This document shows, one piece after another, positions 17,116-24,759 of a stretch of 38,474 nt of DNA; position 1 is the first letter of the stretch, and each line of letters opens with the position of its first letter. A model generated the notes under the pieces. It was not told where the DNA came from, ran no database searches, and worked only from the letters and a program-made list of their open reading frames with translations. The stretch covers positions 1 through 38,474 of the forward strand of contig JAGXRP010000037.1 of NCBI GenBank assembly GCA_018335795.1, read 5' to 3'. The translations under genes and the position numbers were made by a program. The DNA is from Desulfobulbaceae bacterium. GTDB taxonomy: Bacteria > Bacteroidota > Ignavibacteria > Kapaibacteriales > UBA2268.

Positions 17116-18747
17116 TTAGCCCAATATTTCTTGAAGGTCTTGTTCTGCCGTAGTTATTGGTTGAATATTAAAGTTCCGAACTAAAAATTCCAATACTTCA
17201 GGCTCAATAAATTGAGGCAAAGTCGGACCCAAACGAATGTTCTTGATTCCTAATGATAACAAAGTCAGTAGGATTGCGACAGCTTTTTGCTCGTACCATG
17301 ATAAAATAAATGATAGCGGCATCGAGTTTATATCTGTATCAAGTGCATCAGCCAAGGCTGTTGCGATTTTGATTGCGGAATATGCATCGTTGCATTGACC
17401 GACATCCATCAAACGTGGCAATCCTGCTACTTCGCCAAATTCAAGTTTGGTAAAGCGATATTTGCCACATGCAAGTGTCAATATAATGCTGTCTTTGGGC
17501 ACAGATTGAGCGAAATCTGTGTAATAATTGCGACCTACCCGCGCTCCGTCACATCCGCCAATCAAAAAGAATCTGCTAATTTCGCCTGATTTCACTTTTT
17601 CGACAATTACATCGGCATTGCTCAATACCGCATTATGCCCGAATCCTGTAAAGATGAATTTTTCAGCCGAATCTTCTTGGAATCCCGGTGCTTCGAGTGC
17701 AACTTGAATTAAATCCGAATAATCTCCGTTGGAAATGTGCTTAATTCCTTGCCAAGCGACCAAACCTGTCGTAAATAGACGCTCTGCATAAGTGTGTAAT
17801 GGGAATTGGATGCAATTTGTGGTCATAAGAATCGCACCGGGGAAATTGTCAAATTCCATTTGTTGCTCTTGCCAAGCTCCACCGTAATTACCGGCGAGGT
17901 GTTTGAATTTTCGTAATTCGGGGTATCCATGCGCAGGGAGCATTTCACCGTGAGTGTAAATGTTGATTCCTAAGCCTTCGGTTTGTTGGAGCAAATTGTA
18001 CAAATCGTTCAAATCATGCCCCGAAACTAAAATCGCTTTTCCTTTGATAGGTGTAATTCTCACTTTCGATGGCTCAGGATTGCCAAATTTACTTGTATGG
18101 GCTTTATCGAGTAATTCCATGACCTTTAGATTTTGTCGCCCGACATCCATTGACATTTTGAGCAAAACAGATGGGTCGTCGGAGATGCTTACTGTGGAAA
18201 GTGATTCGTGGAAGAATTTATAGACTTCTTCATCTTTGAATCCCAACAATAGAGCATGGTCTAAATACGCTGCAACACCTTTCAATCCGTAAATCACTAA
18301 TTCTTGCAATCCTGTAATAGTTTTGCCGAATTGTGCTTGTTTTGCAGGAATTGAAGTTTTGTACCAAGCTTCTTGAATAAATTGATAATCATCAACAAAA
18401 TTGAAAGTGGCGTAATCTGGCAGAATTGCTTCTTCGGCTATATTAGCTTTGAGTGCGATGTTTTTGGCTTCATCGCGAGCCTTGCAAACTTCAACCACCA
18501 TATCTTTGATTCTCAGTGCATCGAAATTGACATTTGTCATAGTAGCAAATAAAGCTTCTATGACATATTTATCATATTTTTCGGTACTGATATTATTTTG
18601 GTTGAGTATGTGTGTGTAATATGACAAGCCCTGAGTGGCATATTGCAAAATATCTTGCAACTTAGAAGTCAAATCATCTTTGCCGCACACGCCCATTTGG
18701 TCTAAGCATCTGAATCGAACATTTTGTTCACATTGATAGCAAAACAT
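17116..18747 (-). CDS. hcp: Hydroxylamine reductase / hybrid cluster protein
   Basis: 543 residues. N-terminal Cys C3, C6, C14 and C21 should bind the [4Fe-4S] or [4Fe-2S-2O] cluster proximal to the surface. The spacing C-x2-C-x7-C-x6-C is one residue different from the C-x2-C-x8-C-x5-C I recall for the Desulfovibrio protein. All hybrid-cluster ligands are present: H243 (SGHDL), E267 (HGEMLP), C312, C399 (GGCDG), C427 (LACGKY), C452 (GQCNDA) and E486 (WYEQKA). Hcp reduces hydroxylamine in vitro and is regarded as an NO reductase and protein S-nitrosylase in nitrosative stress. It is the last gene of a three-gene operon after the ferredoxin and cupin genes (13-nt gap), and AGGA precedes the ATG. 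Confidence 0.97.
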   Translation of the reverse strand: MFCYQCEQNVRFRCLDQMGVCGKDDLTSKLQDILQYATQGLSYYTHILNQNNISTEKYDKYVIEALFATMTNVNFDALRIKDMVVEVCKARDEAKNIALKANIAEEAILPDYATFNFVDDYQFIQEAWYKTSIPAKQAQFGKTITGLQELVIYGLKGVAAYLDHALLLGFKDEEVYKFFHESLSTVSISDDPSVLLKMSMDVGRQNLKVMELLDKAHTSKFGNPEPSKVRITPIKGKAILVSGHDLNDLYNLLQQTEGLGINIYTHGEMLPAHGYPELRKFKHLAGNYGGAWQEQQMEFDNFPGAILMTTNCIQFPLHTYAERLFTTGLVAWQGIKHISNGDYSDLIQVALEAPGFQEDSAEKFIFTGFGHNAVLSNADVIVEKVKSGEISRFFLIGGCDGARVGRNYYTDFAQSVPKDSIILTLACGKYRFTKLEFGEVAGLPRLMDVGQCNDAYSAIKIATALADALDTDINSMPLSFILSWYEQKAVAILLTLLSLGIKNIRLGPTLPQFIEPEVLEFLVRNFNIQPITTAEQDLQEILG

Positions 18748-18760
18748 GTTTATTCCTTAA

Positions 18761-19093
18761 TTAATTTGACCTTTTCATTAACAACAATGCTTTGGATTTT
18801 TCCAAAGTCTTCAACGAATGCGGTGCTTTTGACGGGATAATAAGCATATCACCCGTTTTGAGATGATTAACATCGCCGGAAACCGTGAAATCAACTTTAC
18901 CTTCGATAACATAGAAAAATGCTTCGTAGGGTGCTGAGTGCTCGCTGATGTATTGGTCTGCATCAAATGCGAAAAGAGTTACTTTTAAATCGTCAAAATG
19001 CTTGATAATTTTGCTCACTATTGAGCCTTCGTTGTAGTCCACCATATCTGCGAATGGGAATACTAATGCTTTTTGTTCTGAATTGTTTTCCAT
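18761..19093 (-). CDS. Small cupin-domain protein
   Basis: 110 residues forming one cupin barrel: SEHSAPYEAFFYVIEGKVDF (first cupin motif, with His and Glu) and LKTGDMLIIPSKAPHSL (second motif, with the conserved Pro and His). The metal ligands of motif 1 are reduced (H-x4-E without the usual HxH), so metal binding is uncertain. Small cupins of this kind often sit beside hcp genes; the role may be sensing or redox support, but is unknown. GAGG lies upstream of the ATG, 15 nt after the ferredoxin gene. Confidence 0.85.
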   Translation of the reverse strand: MENNSEQKALVFPFADMVDYNEGSIVSKIIKHFDDLKVTLFAFDADQYISEHSAPYEAFFYVIEGKVDFTVSGDVNHLKTGDMLIIPSKAPHSLKTLEKSKALLLMKRSN

Positions 19094-19108
19094 TTTTCTT
19101 ACCTCTTA

Positions 19109-19978
19109 TTAATTAATAGATTTTATTTTGGCACTGCTGCCATTGATTCCAATTGTATGTTCTTCGATTGGTAAAAGTAGCCCGGTTGAATTGTATGCTT
19201 TTCTCAAAATGTCTGTAAGTCCTGAGCAACATGGCACTTCCATTCGAAGCACGATGATTTTTTCGAGATTAGCCGTCGCAATTATTTGAGCTAATTTGTT
19301 CTGATAAGGCTCGGTATAGTCTAATTTAGGACACGCAAGAACGACAGCATTATTTTTAATGTAATCTTGCTGTATATTGCCATAAGCAACAGGAGCACAC
19401 GTGGACATAAGAATAAGTGTTTTGCCTTGCAAAAAATCTGAGCCGGGATTAACTAAATGCAATTGCACTGGCCAATGTTCCAATTCGGAATTAGTGTCCG
19501 ATTTCTTTTGATTGCTTGATTTGTTTTCGATTACATTCAAAGGTTTGAAAATCTTTTTTGGTGCACTGCCCGGGCATCCACCACCACTCTTTTCTGTCGG
19601 CATATCTTGCCCTCCGCCTTTGTTGATTATATTAACCTTGATTCCGATTTCTTCGAGATAATTTACGGCAATATTGAAATTGTCTAAATCACCCATATCG
19701 AATAGATGCAACAAATGAGCTTTTATATCTGCATCCGGGTCTTGGAGCAATCTTTCGAGCACTTCAATTTCGTTGTATCCTTCGGTTTCGCGTTCTTCAA
19801 AAGTGATTGCTCCCAAAGGACACTCACCAATACATGCTCCAAATCCGTCGCACAGCGAATCTTTGACGAGTTTTGCTTTGCCGTCAATGATCTGAATCGC
19901 CCCTTCATGACATGACGGAATGCAAAGTCCGCATCCGTCGCACTTGTCTTCGTCAATTTTTATTACTTTTCTAATCAT
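19109..19978 (-). CDS. Ferredoxin-domain iron-sulfur protein, probable electron donor of Hcp
   Basis: 289 residues. N-terminal two-cluster ferredoxin domain: CDGCGLCIPSCHEGA is a complete CxxCxxCxxxC, while the second motif CDGFGACIGECP has Phe in place of the second Cys, so the second cluster may be [3Fe-4S] or absent. This change is, as I recall, shared by related hcp-linked ferredoxins. A linker contains a CPG motif and Lys-rich segments. The C-terminal domain (about 175-289) has TCAPVAYG, ACPKLD and VPCCSG, with Cys that could bind another cofactor. It is the first gene of the leftward operon, so it is likely made together with Hcp to deliver electrons to it; that role is inferred. Confidence 0.88.
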   Translation of the reverse strand: MIRKVIKIDEDKCDGCGLCIPSCHEGAIQIIDGKAKLVKDSLCDGFGACIGECPLGAITFEERETEGYNEIEVLERLLQDPDADIKAHLLHLFDMGDLDNFNIAVNYLEEIGIKVNIINKGGGQDMPTEKSGGGCPGSAPKKIFKPLNVIENKSSNQKKSDTNSELEHWPVQLHLVNPGSDFLQGKTLILMSTCAPVAYGNIQQDYIKNNAVVLACPKLDYTEPYQNKLAQIIATANLEKIIVLRMEVPCCSGLTDILRKAYNSTGLLLPIEEHTIGINGSSAKIKSIN

Positions 19979-20018
19979 TTGTGTAATCTTTTCTTAATCA
20001 GACAAAAAATTCTGATAC

Positions 20019-20050
20019 AAAAATAAGACTAAATTTTCTTATTTGCAAAT
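20019..20050 (-). promoter_or_regulatory. Promoter of the ferredoxin-cupin-hcp operon
   Basis: On the minus strand TTTG (20050-20047), exactly 20 nt, then TATTTTTG (20026-20019) match the Bacteroidota consensus TTTG-N20-TAnnTTTG. Transcription would start about 30 nt upstream of the first ATG. Confidence 0.65.
20022..20045. promoter_or_regulatory. Operator candidate between hcp operon and Rrf2 gene
   Basis: AAATAAG (20022-20028) and CTTATTT (20039-20045) form a perfect 7-bp inverted repeat with a 10-nt A+T spacer. It fills the space between the -33 and -7 elements of the leftward promoter and abuts the rightward promoter. It is the best candidate for the binding site of the adjacent Rrf2/NsrR-like regulator. 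A second, shorter repeat (atcag...ctgat) lies at about 19998-20017. Confidence 0.5.
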
Positions 20051-20072
20051 TTTTTTTTATTTTTGTTATAAT
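20044..20072 (+). promoter_or_regulatory. Candidate promoter of the Rrf2 regulator
   Basis: TTGCAA (20044-20049), 17 nt, TATAAT (20067-20072) reads as a sigma70-like promoter 19 nt upstream of the ATG. A TAnnTTTG-like TATTTTTG also lies at 20058-20065, but without a matching -33. Confidence 0.4.
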
Positions 20073-20091
20073 ATTAAATAGGAAAATTAAA

Positions 20092-20529
20092 ATGACTGTC
20101 ATCTTCTCTAAAAAATGCGAGCTGGGGCTTCAAGCAGTCTTATATCTTTCGGCATTCCCAAAGAACACTCTTTTTTCGGCTTTGGAAATATCAGAGAAAA
20201 TCAATGCTCCAAAAGAGTTTGTTTCCAAAATTTTGCAAACCCTTACATCATCGGGGATTGTTGGCTCTAAAAAGGGCAACAGCGGAGGATTTTATCTCAA
20301 GATTGACCCCGGTTCTGTCCGTCTTATTGACGTTGTATCGGCAATTGACGGATTAGACTTGTTCCGCAACTGTGTGCTTGGTTTTCCCGGATGCAGTGTG
20401 GACGAACCTTGTCCCGTGCATGAATCTTGGGGGAAATTGCGAAATGAAACATATACAATGCTTAGCAACCAGACATTAGCAGAATTACGCGATATAACTG
20501 TAAATAAAATTAATTCTCTAAAGAAATGA
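20092..20529 (+). CDS. Rrf2-family Fe-S transcriptional regulator, NsrR-like
   Basis: 145 residues. N-terminal winged helix (about 1-70) with the Rrf2 signature KINAPKEFVSKILQTL and KKGNSGGFYL in the wing. Three Cys, C94, C101 and C107 (NCVLGFPGCSVDEPC), are placed like the cluster ligands of NsrR and IscR, with spacing C-x6-C-x5-C. NsrR senses nitric oxide through loss of its cluster and derepresses hcp and nrf genes. Its position between the divergent hcp operon and nrfHA, next to the palindrome at 20022-20045, supports that role. Whether the cluster is 2Fe or 4Fe cannot be told. Confidence 0.88.
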   Translation: MTVIFSKKCELGLQAVLYLSAFPKNTLFSALEISEKINAPKEFVSKILQTLTSSGIVGSKKGNSGGFYLKIDPGSVRLIDVVSAIDGLDLFRNCVLGFPGCSVDEPCPVHESWGKLRNETYTMLSNQTLAELRDITVNKINSLKK

Positions 20530-20561
20530 TTTGTCCCATTAAATATTTTTTCATACATTTG
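20530..20561 (+). promoter_or_regulatory. Promoter of nrfHA
   Basis: TTTG (20530-20533), exactly 20 nt, TACATTTG (20554-20561) match the Bacteroidota consensus TTTG-N20-TAnnTTTG. The start point would be about 30 nt upstream of the nrfH ATG. The -33 element begins at the very end of the Rrf2 gene. Confidence 0.65.
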
Positions 20562-20597
20562 ATAAAAGATATTGGTGTCTGATTATAAAAAAGATAT

Positions 20598-21185
20598 ATG
20601 CAAAAAAATAAAATTATAAGGGCTCTTATCCCACCCTATAATTGGCGAATGGCAGTAGCTATTACCTTTGGCGTGTTAGTAGGAATCGGGGCAACTGCAA
20701 TCCATTTGTCAAATTTTACTTCATATTTGTATGATGACCCTGCGACTTGTGTGAATTGCCACTTAATGACGCCGCATTATGCTACGTGGATGAAGGGCAG
20801 CCATGGTGGCAAAGTTACATGCAATGATTGCCATGTGCCACACGATAATATTTTCAACACCTATTATTTCAAGGCAAAGGATGGCACAAGACACGCCTAT
20901 GTGTTCACAACGCGTACCGAACCCGAAATAATCGCTATCAAAGAAGCCGGCATCGCAGTCGTTCAAGAGAATTGCAAGCGTTGCCACGACCACCAAATTA
21001 ATTCTGTTACTGCAGGAATTTTTTCAGAACGTAGTTTCAGCCATGGCGGAGACAGGCTTTGTTGGGATTGCCACAGAGAAATTCCGCACGGGAGAATTAA
21101 CAGCCAAACTGCTACACCTTACGCAAAGATTCCGAACCAAAACAACGCCATTCCCGAATGGCTAAAAAAATTGCAAGTTAAATAA
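20598..21185 (+). CDS. nrfH: Cytochrome c nitrite reductase, small subunit
   Basis: 195 residues. One N-terminal membrane helix (about 17-38) followed by a periplasmic tetraheme NapC/NirT-type domain with heme motifs at 51-55 (CVNCH), 75-79 (CNDCH), 126-130 (CKRCH) and 155-159 (CWDCH). NrfH oxidises menaquinol and passes electrons to NrfA. It is slightly longer than the roughly 160 residues of the Desulfovibrio/Wolinella proteins. The nrfA gene follows after 15 nt. Confidence 0.96.
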   Translation: MQKNKIIRALIPPYNWRMAVAITFGVLVGIGATAIHLSNFTSYLYDDPATCVNCHLMTPHYATWMKGSHGGKVTCNDCHVPHDNIFNTYYFKAKDGTRHAYVFTTRTEPEIIAIKEAGIAVVQENCKRCHDHQINSVTAGIFSERSFSHGGDRLCWDCHREIPHGRINSQTATPYAKIPNQNNAIPEWLKKLQVK

Positions 21186-21200
21186 TATTAAGGATTAAAA

Positions 21201-22691
21201 ATGTCAGAACAACCAAAAAGAAAACATTGGGTCAATTGGGCATTATTTGGTGCCACAGTTATTGTCGTATTCCTTGTAGGAATTTTTACTGCTCAAATCA
21301 TGGAACGTCGTGCAGAAAAAGTAGCACGATTCCAAATTATCAACGAATTACCCGAATACGAACCTCGTAATGAGGTTTGGGGCGAGAACTTCCCACGTCA
21401 ATGGGAAAGCTACCGCGGAACTTTGGACACAAACTTCAGAAGTGCGCACGGTGGTTCATCAAAAATTGATTATCTCGAAGAATTCCCCGAACTTGTTATT
21501 CTATGGGCAGGGTATGCCTTTTCAAAGGACTATAACCAAGGGCAAGGTCATGCCAATGCTATCAATAATATACGCAAGACTTTGCGTACAGGTGGGGCTG
21601 AAGATGCTCCTTTGCCCTCGACATGTTGGACATGCAAAAGTACTGACGTTCCGAGAGTAATGGCTGAAATCGGAGTCAAAGAATATTATGATAACAAATG
21701 GGTCAAAGTTGGGCAAGAATTTGTCAATCCGATTGGATGCCAAGATTGTCACGACCCGAAAACCATGAGTTTGCGAATTACAAGACCCGCTTTGATTGAA
21801 GCATTCGAACGTCAAGGAAATGATATTAAGGAATTTTCGCATCAAGATATGCGTTCGCTTGTTTGCGCTCAATGCCATGTCGAATATTATTTTAAAAAGC
21901 CCGGTAATTATTTGACTTTCCCATGGGACAAAGGTTTCTCGGCTGACGATATGGAAGCTTATTTTGACGAAATCGAATTTAGCGATTGGACTCATAAACT
22001 GAGTCGCGCCCCAATGCTCAAAGCACAACACCCTGATTACGAATTATTCATGACCGGTGTTCATGCCGAAAGAGGAGTGTCGTGCTCGGATTGCCATATG
22101 CCGTACAAAATGGAAGGTGGCGTTAAGTTTACTGACCACCACTTAAGTAGTCCACTCAGAAACGTTGCCGCTTCATGCCAAGTTTGCCACCGCGAAAGCG
22201 AAGCACAATTGATTAAAGATGTGACCTCGCGCCAAGATAAAGTATTGGAACTTCGTCGTTTGGCTGAGAAATCCCTTGCTGCTGCACATATCGAAGCTAA
22301 AGCAGCATGGGATGCAGGAGCGACTGAAACTCAGATGGCGCCTGTACTCAAACTTATTAGACACGCTCAATGGAGATGGGATTGGGTTGCTGCTGCTAAT
22401 GGTGTTGGATTCCATTCACCTGTTGAGGCTCTGAGAGTGCTTGGTACTTCAATCCAAAAAGCAGAACAAGCACGTGCACAAAACGCTCTTGTTCTTGTAA
22501 AATTAGGTGTCCAACTTCCTATCCCAATGCCTGATATTTCAACTAAAGAATTGGCTCAAAAATACATCGGACTCGATATAGACGCATTGAAAAAGGATAA
22601 AATCAAGCTTTTGGAAACTGTTGTCAAGGAATGGGATAAGCAAGCTTTGAAAAGACAAGGCACTTTAATTGATTATAAATTGAACAAATAA
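21201..22691 (+). CDS. nrfA: Cytochrome c nitrite reductase, catalytic subunit (ammonia-forming)
   Basis: 496 residues. N-terminal helix 11-33 (signal anchor). Five heme sites: CWTCK 142-146, the Lys-ligated catalytic heme that defines NrfA, and CQDCH 180-184, CAQCH 222-226, CSDCH 295-299, CQVCH 326-330. The calcium/active-site segment VEYYFKKPG follows heme 3, and the His in AQHPDYELF (H277) corresponds to the catalytic His. It reduces nitrite to ammonium with six electrons in the periplasm and also reduces NO and hydroxylamine. AAGGA precedes the ATG. Confidence 0.97.
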   Translation: MSEQPKRKHWVNWALFGATVIVVFLVGIFTAQIMERRAEKVARFQIINELPEYEPRNEVWGENFPRQWESYRGTLDTNFRSAHGGSSKIDYLEEFPELVILWAGYAFSKDYNQGQGHANAINNIRKTLRTGGAEDAPLPSTCWTCKSTDVPRVMAEIGVKEYYDNKWVKVGQEFVNPIGCQDCHDPKTMSLRITRPALIEAFERQGNDIKEFSHQDMRSLVCAQCHVEYYFKKPGNYLTFPWDKGFSADDMEAYFDEIEFSDWTHKLSRAPMLKAQHPDYELFMTGVHAERGVSCSDCHMPYKMEGGVKFTDHHLSSPLRNVAASCQVCHRESEAQLIKDVTSRQDKVLELRRLAEKSLAAAHIEAKAAWDAGATETQMAPVLKLIRHAQWRWDWVAAANGVGFHSPVEALRVLGTSIQKAEQARAQNALVLVKLGVQLPIPMPDISTKELAQKYIGLDIDALKKDKIKLLETVVKEWDKQALKRQGTLIDYKLNK

Positions 22692-22755
22692 ATTGTTTTT
22701 ATTTACTTTAGAACTTTAGTAATAATTGTTGAAATACTTTTTAACAGAGGGTTAG

Positions 22756-23958
22756 ATGAAAAAATTTACTGTACTATTATTGATTATTTTTCCTTATATC
22801 TTGAGTGCTCAAGATTGGGGAATCAAATTTAACGGTTTTGTCAAAACCGATGCGATGTTTGATACTCGCCAAAACGAAGCTGCTCGCGAAGGACATTTCC
22901 TATTATTTCCTTTAGACGAAAAGCAAGTTGAAGGTGGCGATGTCAACGAGACAATGAATTTCAATATGCTATCAATTCAAACGCGAATTACCGGCAAAAT
23001 CACAGCACCTGACTTTTTGGGTGCGAAAACCACAGGTATGATTGAAGGGGCATTTTTTGGTCATACGAATCCCGATATTAACGGTTTTAGATTGCGCCAT
23101 GCTTTTGTGAATTTGGATTGGGGTACATCAGAATTACTAATTGGGCAATATTGGGCGCCACTTTTTATTGACGAAGCCTTTGCCAAATCAATATCGTTCA
23201 ATACCGGCACACCTTTTCAGCCATTTTCTCGCAATCCGCAAATCCGCTATACAATAAAAGTAGATAAATTTCATGTGAACGTGGCTGCCTATTCAGAACG
23301 CGATTTTGCATCGAAAGGTCCTGACGGCGAAACATCAACTTATTTGCGAAACGCAGTTCTTCCTGTTCTGAATCTTGGTTTGAAATATAATACCGGAAGT
23401 ATGCTTTTTGCCGTCAATGCAAATTACAAATCCATCAGACCAAGATTGTTAACCGAAAAGAATCATATTGACGAGAACAAAGTTAATGCAATGACTTTCA
23501 ACGGTGCTATTAAATATTATGTCGAGGATTTCTTTGTTACTTTGCAAGGCTTATACGGACAAAACACATCGGCATTAACGATGCTTGGAGGCTATGCTAT
23601 AACAGCGATTGACGAAGAAACCGGCATGTGGGAATACACTCCATTAAATACTTTCTCCGGCTTTATTGATATGGAATACGGCAAAGTTTGGAAAATCGGA
23701 TTTTTGGGTGGGTATACACAAAATCTTGGTGCCGATGAAAATATCCGAGGTACTGTTTATGCGCGTGGTGCAAACATTAACAACGTTCTCCGTATTTCGC
23801 CAAGGCTTTCATATCGCACAGGAATGACTCAGTTCTCGACTGAAGTGGAAATGACACAAGCAGCTTATGGAACAAGAGCTACTTCAAAGGGTGTTATCGA
23901 AAACACTCACGATGTTATGAACATTCGTGTACTTTTAGCAGCAATATTATATTTCTAA
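22756..23958 (+). CDS. Outer-membrane porin-like beta-barrel protein
   Basis: 400 residues. Signal peptide about 1-18 (ends LSAQ), then alternating beta strands with aromatic girdle residues, ending in a hydrophobic strand (MNIRVLLAAILYF) with terminal Phe as for outer-membrane barrels. WGIKFNGFVKTDAMFDTRQ near the start and RLRHAFVNLDWGTSELLIGQYW are typical of the DcaP/porin-like group that includes alginate- and organic-acid-type porins. It lies 64 nt after nrfA without a promoter that I can see, so it is likely co-transcribed and may admit nitrite or an electron donor; substrate is inference. A terminator follows. Confidence 0.75.
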   Translation: MKKFTVLLLIIFPYILSAQDWGIKFNGFVKTDAMFDTRQNEAAREGHFLLFPLDEKQVEGGDVNETMNFNMLSIQTRITGKITAPDFLGAKTTGMIEGAFFGHTNPDINGFRLRHAFVNLDWGTSELLIGQYWAPLFIDEAFAKSISFNTGTPFQPFSRNPQIRYTIKVDKFHVNVAAYSERDFASKGPDGETSTYLRNAVLPVLNLGLKYNTGSMLFAVNANYKSIRPRLLTEKNHIDENKVNAMTFNGAIKYYVEDFFVTLQGLYGQNTSALTMLGGYAITAIDEETGMWEYTPLNTFSGFIDMEYGKVWKIGFLGGYTQNLGADENIRGTVYARGANINNVLRISPRLSYRTGMTQFSTEVEMTQAAYGTRATSKGVIENTHDVMNIRVLLAAILYF

Positions 23959-23983
23959 GAAAAATTTTCTTTGCATATTAAAG

Positions 23984-24014
23984 TCAACCATTTTATAGTG
24001 GTTGATTTTTTTTT
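23984..24014 (+). terminator. Terminator after the nrf-porin genes
   Basis: The stem is tcaacca (23984-23990) with tggttga (23999-24005), an 8-nt loop, followed by an unbroken run of T. Confidence 0.75.
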
Positions 24015-24028
24015 AATTATAATAAATA

Positions 24029-24060
24029 TTTGCATAATTGAACAATGTTCATTATTTTTG
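24029..24060 (+). promoter_or_regulatory. Promoter and operator of the TetR-type regulator
   Basis: TTTG (24029-24032), exactly 20 nt, TATTTTTG (24053-24060) match the Bacteroidota promoter consensus. Between them lies the perfect palindrome TGAACA-A-TGTTCA (24039-24051). A repressor bound there would cover the space between -33 and -7, the expected arrangement for TetR autorepression. Confidence 0.65.
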
Positions 24061-24106
24061 CGTTGTTGTAATATTTATATTGTAAATAATATTTAAAGAT
24101 GTTAAG

Positions 24107-24697
24107 ATGGACAAGAAGGAAATTCAAGAGCAAAGAATGAAGATGTATTTCATCAATGCTACCAAAGAGTTACTGAAAGGCGAAGGTCTTAAAAGTATCA
24201 GTGTGCGTAATATTGCCGAAAGAGCCGGCTACTCGTTTGGAACGCTGTACAATTATTTTGATGATGTTAAGGAGTTGATATTTATATGCGTCGAAGATTT
24301 CCAAACGGAGTGTCGGGAATTTATCGAAGAAAGAACCAAAACTCAAGCACAAGGAAAAGATAAACTTCGCGCTATTGTCAAATATTACATGTTCTATTTT
24401 GTTCAATATCCGGGAATTTTTGAATTGTTCTTTTTGGAACGTGCTAATGATGTGGGTAATAAAAAATCAACATTCGAGATGATATACTCGTTTTTAGATA
24501 AATTAAGTCGCGATGAGTGGAAGTATCTCGTTGAGCAGAGTGCTTTGAGCAAGCAACAAGCTCGGTTGAAGGCTGAAATCACAAAAAACATGGTTGTCGG
24601 AATGTTGATTTTTTACCTCAATAGACATAATCCTCAGTCATTTGATGAATTTTTGCAAAAAACTGAAATTTTATTAGATGAAATTCTGAATTTTTGA
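24107..24697 (+). CDS. TetR-family transcriptional regulator
   Basis: 196 residues. N-terminal helix-turn-helix: LLKGEGLKSISVRNIAERAG, YSFGTLYNYFDDVKEL (residues about 22-57), a clear TetR signature. The ligand-binding half is helical with FELFFLERANDVG, like the family branch in which the regulator controls a nearby transporter. The palindrome in its promoter is probably its own operator. It is followed on the same strand by the ZIP transporter gene with no promoter evident between, so the transporter is the natural co-regulated target. Confidence 0.9.
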   Translation: MDKKEIQEQRMKMYFINATKELLKGEGLKSISVRNIAERAGYSFGTLYNYFDDVKELIFICVEDFQTECREFIEERTKTQAQGKDKLRAIVKYYMFYFVQYPGIFELFFLERANDVGNKKSTFEMIYSFLDKLSRDEWKYLVEQSALSKQQARLKAEITKNMVVGMLIFYLNRHNPQSFDEFLQKTEILLDEILNF

Positions 24698-24759
24698 TTT
24701 GAGCATTTTGTCATTTGAAAGATTTGTATTACGTTACGAAAAAAAATCGGTTAAAAAAT

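Noticed and set aside
21522-22031. A 169-codon minus-strand ORF
   Set aside because: It is a shadow of nrfA, whose five heme motifs are intact on the plus strand.
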